NCBI GenBank assembly: GCA_963695175.1
Contig: CAVOGG010000004.1
Location: 558,001-622,000 of the forward strand
Source: Fodinibacter sp963695175
Lineage (GTDB): Bacteria; Actinomycetota; Actinomycetes; Actinomycetales; Dermatophilaceae
DNA: 64,000 bases
Reading direction: 5' to 3'
Every line of letters begins with the position of its first letter. Within the stretch, counting starts at the first letter, position 1. Shown one piece after another: positions 62,480-64,000 of the stretch. Below the pieces are notes generated by a model. It saw only the letters and a list, made by a program, of their open reading frames with translations. It made no database searches and had not been told where the DNA came from. The position numbers and the translations under genes are program-made.

Positions 62480-62531
62480 CGAGGGGCGGAGGACATTCCC
62501 GGATCCGCGAGGTTTTTCGGCTGTCGAACCT

Positions 62532-63005
62532 TCAGGCGGTCGTGGCGCCGAGGTGCGCGAGCAGGTTGTGCGAGAAGCGCTGGCCCATCAGCGCGACCAC
62601 GCCCTTCATGGCCGTGGTCACCGCGGGTCTCAGCAGGCCCGGGAAGGGCAGGTCGACGGTGATCTCCATCGAGGTCTCGAGGTGCGTCCCGGCGGGCCGC
62701 GGGGTGAGCTCGTACCACCCGACGACACCGGCGCCCTCGTCCGAGCCGGGCGCGGGGTCGTGGGTGAAGTCGATGCGGCGCGGCTCGTCGAAGTGCATCC
62801 GCTCCCGGAAGGTGAACGAGAAGCTCGCGCCCATCACGGGGACCTTGCTCAGCTGCCACACCCAGTGCTCGCCCTCCTCCTTCACCGAGTGCAGGAAGGG
62901 GGTCAGTCGCGCGATCTGGTCAGGGTCGGTGAGCACGTCCCACACGGCATCCACCGGGGCGGTGACGGTCGCGGTGGAGCGGTTGGCGGTCGAGAACGTC
63001 GCCAT
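62532..63005 (-). CDS. SRPBCC-superfamily protein
   Basis: The 157-residue single-domain protein starts MATFSTANRSTATVTAPVDAVWDVLTDPDQ, the typical START/Bet v1-like opening (residues 1-30) with a lipid-binding cavity. RIDFTHDPAPG and THLETSMEITVDLPFPGLL follow. Its ligand is unknown. Its start overlaps the stop of the mycothiol-dependent enzyme by one base (TGATG), so they form a pair. Confidence 0.85.
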   Translation of the reverse strand: MATFSTANRSTATVTAPVDAVWDVLTDPDQIARLTPFLHSVKEEGEHWVWQLSKVPVMGASFSFTFRERMHFDEPRRIDFTHDPAPGSDEGAGVVGWYELTPRPAGTHLETSMEITVDLPFPGLLRPAVTTAMKGVVALMGQRFSHNLLAHLGATTA

Positions 63006-63853
63006 CAGGGGGTGATCACCATGGCAGCCATGACCCGCCGGGCGACGTCGTCGTCGCCGTGCACGACCACGTGCAGGTCGTCGGGCGCGCGCCGGCCACC
63101 GGCGAGGCGGCCGGCGACCCGCGTCGACATGGTGAGCGAGGTGGTGACGACGTCGGGGTGCTCCTCGGCATCCCCCGTGAACAGGGGGATGCCGCGCGCC
63201 TTGCCGTCCTGCTCCTCCACCCGCGCGCCGGCCCGCCCGACCGTGGGGCCGGTGAGGTCGAGGACGACGGCGTGGCCGGGCTCGACGGCGGCATCCTTGG
63301 CCACGAGGCGGGGCAGCTCGGCGAAGAGCACGCTCACCGCGAGGGCCGCGGCGCCGGTGTCGAGGCCACCCGGGCGCTCGAGGGCCTCGCGGACGTCCTG
63401 CTCGTGCATCCAGATGTCGAAGGTGCGGATGGCCAGCAGGTCGTGCCAGGTGGTGGGGCCGAACGGGCCGCGGACCTCGCGCTCGGCCCACGCGGTGTCG
63501 CCGCGGTAGACGGTGAGCCGCTCGGCGAGGCGCTCCTCGAGCTCGTCGAGCACCTCCTCGGGGTCGCGTCCGCGGCGGGAGTCGACGTACCGCTCGATCC
63601 GGGCGCCGAAGCTGTGGCGCACGTGCGTGTGGTGGCTGACGTCGACGTCGGGCTCGGGCTCCCCGGCCACCATCGCCTCGGTGCTCGCGACGTGGGCGAT
63701 CTGGTCGAGCACCGTCCATCCCGGGCAGTCGGTGGGTCGCGCGGCGTCGTCGGCGCGCATGGTGCGGCCGAGGTCGATGACGTTCTGCACGGTCTGGGCG
63801 TACGCGTCGACGAGCTCGCCGAGGTCGCTGGGCGCCGGGGGGTGCAGTGACAT
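63005..63853 (-). CDS. Mycothiol-dependent maleylpyruvate isomerase-family enzyme
   Basis: The 282-residue protein has a DinB-like N-terminal domain with PTDCPGWTVLDQIAHVASTEAMVAG (first metal His), then TTWHDLLAIRTFDIWMHEQDVREALERP, which holds the other His/Glu ligands of mycothiol-dependent metalloenzymes. An SCP2-like C-terminal domain ends it. Members use mycothiol as a cofactor for isomerisation or detoxification, a strong actinobacterial marker. ATG 63853 has no Shine-Dalgarno sequence, but TACTGT lies 6 bases before it. Confidence 0.9.
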   Translation of the reverse strand: MSLHPPAPSDLGELVDAYAQTVQNVIDLGRTMRADDAARPTDCPGWTVLDQIAHVASTEAMVAGEPEPDVDVSHHTHVRHSFGARIERYVDSRRGRDPEEVLDELEERLAERLTVYRGDTAWAEREVRGPFGPTTWHDLLAIRTFDIWMHEQDVREALERPGGLDTGAAALAVSVLFAELPRLVAKDAAVEPGHAVVLDLTGPTVGRAGARVEEQDGKARGIPLFTGDAEEHPDVVTTSLTMSTRVAGRLAGGRRAPDDLHVVVHGDDDVARRVMAAMVITP

Positions 63854-63859
63854 GCGGCC

Positions 63860-63873
63860 ACAGTACCTACGCT
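63860..63873. promoter_or_regulatory. Back-to-back leaderless -10 boxes
   Basis: TACTGT on the minus strand (63865-63860, 6 bases before ATG 63853) and TACGCT on the plus strand (63868-63873, 7 bases before ATG 63881) sit side by side in a 27-base gap. Both genes would be transcribed without leaders from adjacent start points. Confidence 0.5.
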
Positions 63874-63880
63874 GGTGGGC

Positions 63881-64000
63881 ATGGCCACCCCCGAGCACCC
63901 GCCGGTCGAGAGCGCGCCCGGGGTCGCGCGCGCCCTCGGTCTGGCCGTCGTCGCGGGCCTGGTCGGGGCGGTGGTCGCGGCGTCTCTCACCGGTGCGACC
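63881..64000 (+). CDS. Membrane protein, N-terminal 40 codons (runs off the window)
   Basis: The frame is open from ATG 63881 to the end. It begins MATPEHPPVESAPGVARALG, then a hydrophobic stretch LAVVAGLVGAVVAASL that is probably the first membrane helix. The rest is outside the window, so no family can be named. A TACGCT box lies 7 bases upstream with no Shine-Dalgarno sequence. Confidence 0.6.
   Translation, partial: MATPEHPPVESAPGVARALGLAVVAGLVGAVVAASLTGAT

Overview
This is a high-GC, gene-dense bacterial chromosome segment, almost certainly from an actinobacterium (Actinomycetota, probably Micrococcales; placement in Intrasporangiaceae is only my inference). The basis is the gene content: a mycothiol-dependent maleylpyruvate isomerase family enzyme, PPOX/F420-type flavin enzymes, a biotin synthase followed by a BsaP-like auxiliary protein, a DUF222/HNH (REP13E12-like) element and a DasR-like GntR regulator. 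Many genes also have a TANNNT box 6-8 bases before the start codon and no Shine-Dalgarno sequence, the signature of leaderless transcripts. I see no tRNA, rRNA, CRISPR array, prophage or insertion sequence.

Layout. 1-6 kb: 3' end of serS, a decayed flavin-oxidase pseudogene, a Cof-type HAD phosphatase, a DUF1206 membrane protein, two overlapping PAP2 phosphatases (one frameshifted), a TrmH-type RNA methyltransferase and a glyoxalase-like protein. 6-9.7 kb: csoR-copA copper efflux with a clear CsoR operator, then YjbR-like and CoA-binding proteins. 9.6-15.4 kb (minus): a probable six-gene run bioF-bioD-ptp-purB-small membrane protein-sulP. 15.6-19.3 kb: membrane protein plus GntR regulator, a frameshifted glycosidase-like gene, a PPOX-family enzyme and a membrane protein with a winged-helix-like tail. 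19.3-25.1 kb: bioA, an FMN reductase, a WYL regulator diverging from a DinB protein, bioB-bsaP, and a PadR regulator. 25.2-27 kb: a DrrAB-like ABC exporter behind a palindromic operator.

27-35.3 kb (minus): cydA-cydB-cydD-cydC run directly into a BlaI repressor, an M56 metallopeptidase, a frameshifted YqeY and AIM24, an unusual coupling of cytochrome bd oxidase to a BlaI/BlaR1-type pair. 35.4-39.1 kb: AraC regulator plus VOC protein, galE, a YvlD/phage-holin-family protein and hisC. 39.3-41.4 kb: a degenerate DUF222/HNH gene with simple repeats and a duplicated 3' end. 41.5-47.3 kb: an FAD oxidase-GMC oxidoreductase operon diverging from a LysR regulator, then a GH13 glucosidase/TreS-like enzyme. 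47.5-55 kb: a 2-oxoacid dehydrogenase E1a-E1b-E2 operon followed after 5 bases by a 491-residue protein of unknown function, then an acyl-CoA dehydrogenase and an MFS transporter. 55-59.7 kb: an N-acetylglucosamine regulon (nagA-EIIC-GntR against EIIB-EIIA-HAD) around DasR-like operators. 59.7-64 kb: RbsD-like, MarR-MFS drug efflux, SRPBCC, a mycothiol-dependent enzyme and the start of a membrane protein.

The window holds bioA, bioF, bioD, bioB and bsaP, a nearly complete late biotin pathway split over three loci. Five genes look broken by indels (PPOX, PAP2, glycosidase, YqeY, HNH). Three have a single clean shift in a GC-rich run and may be sequence errors; the PPOX and HNH genes carry several lesions and look like true pseudogenes.
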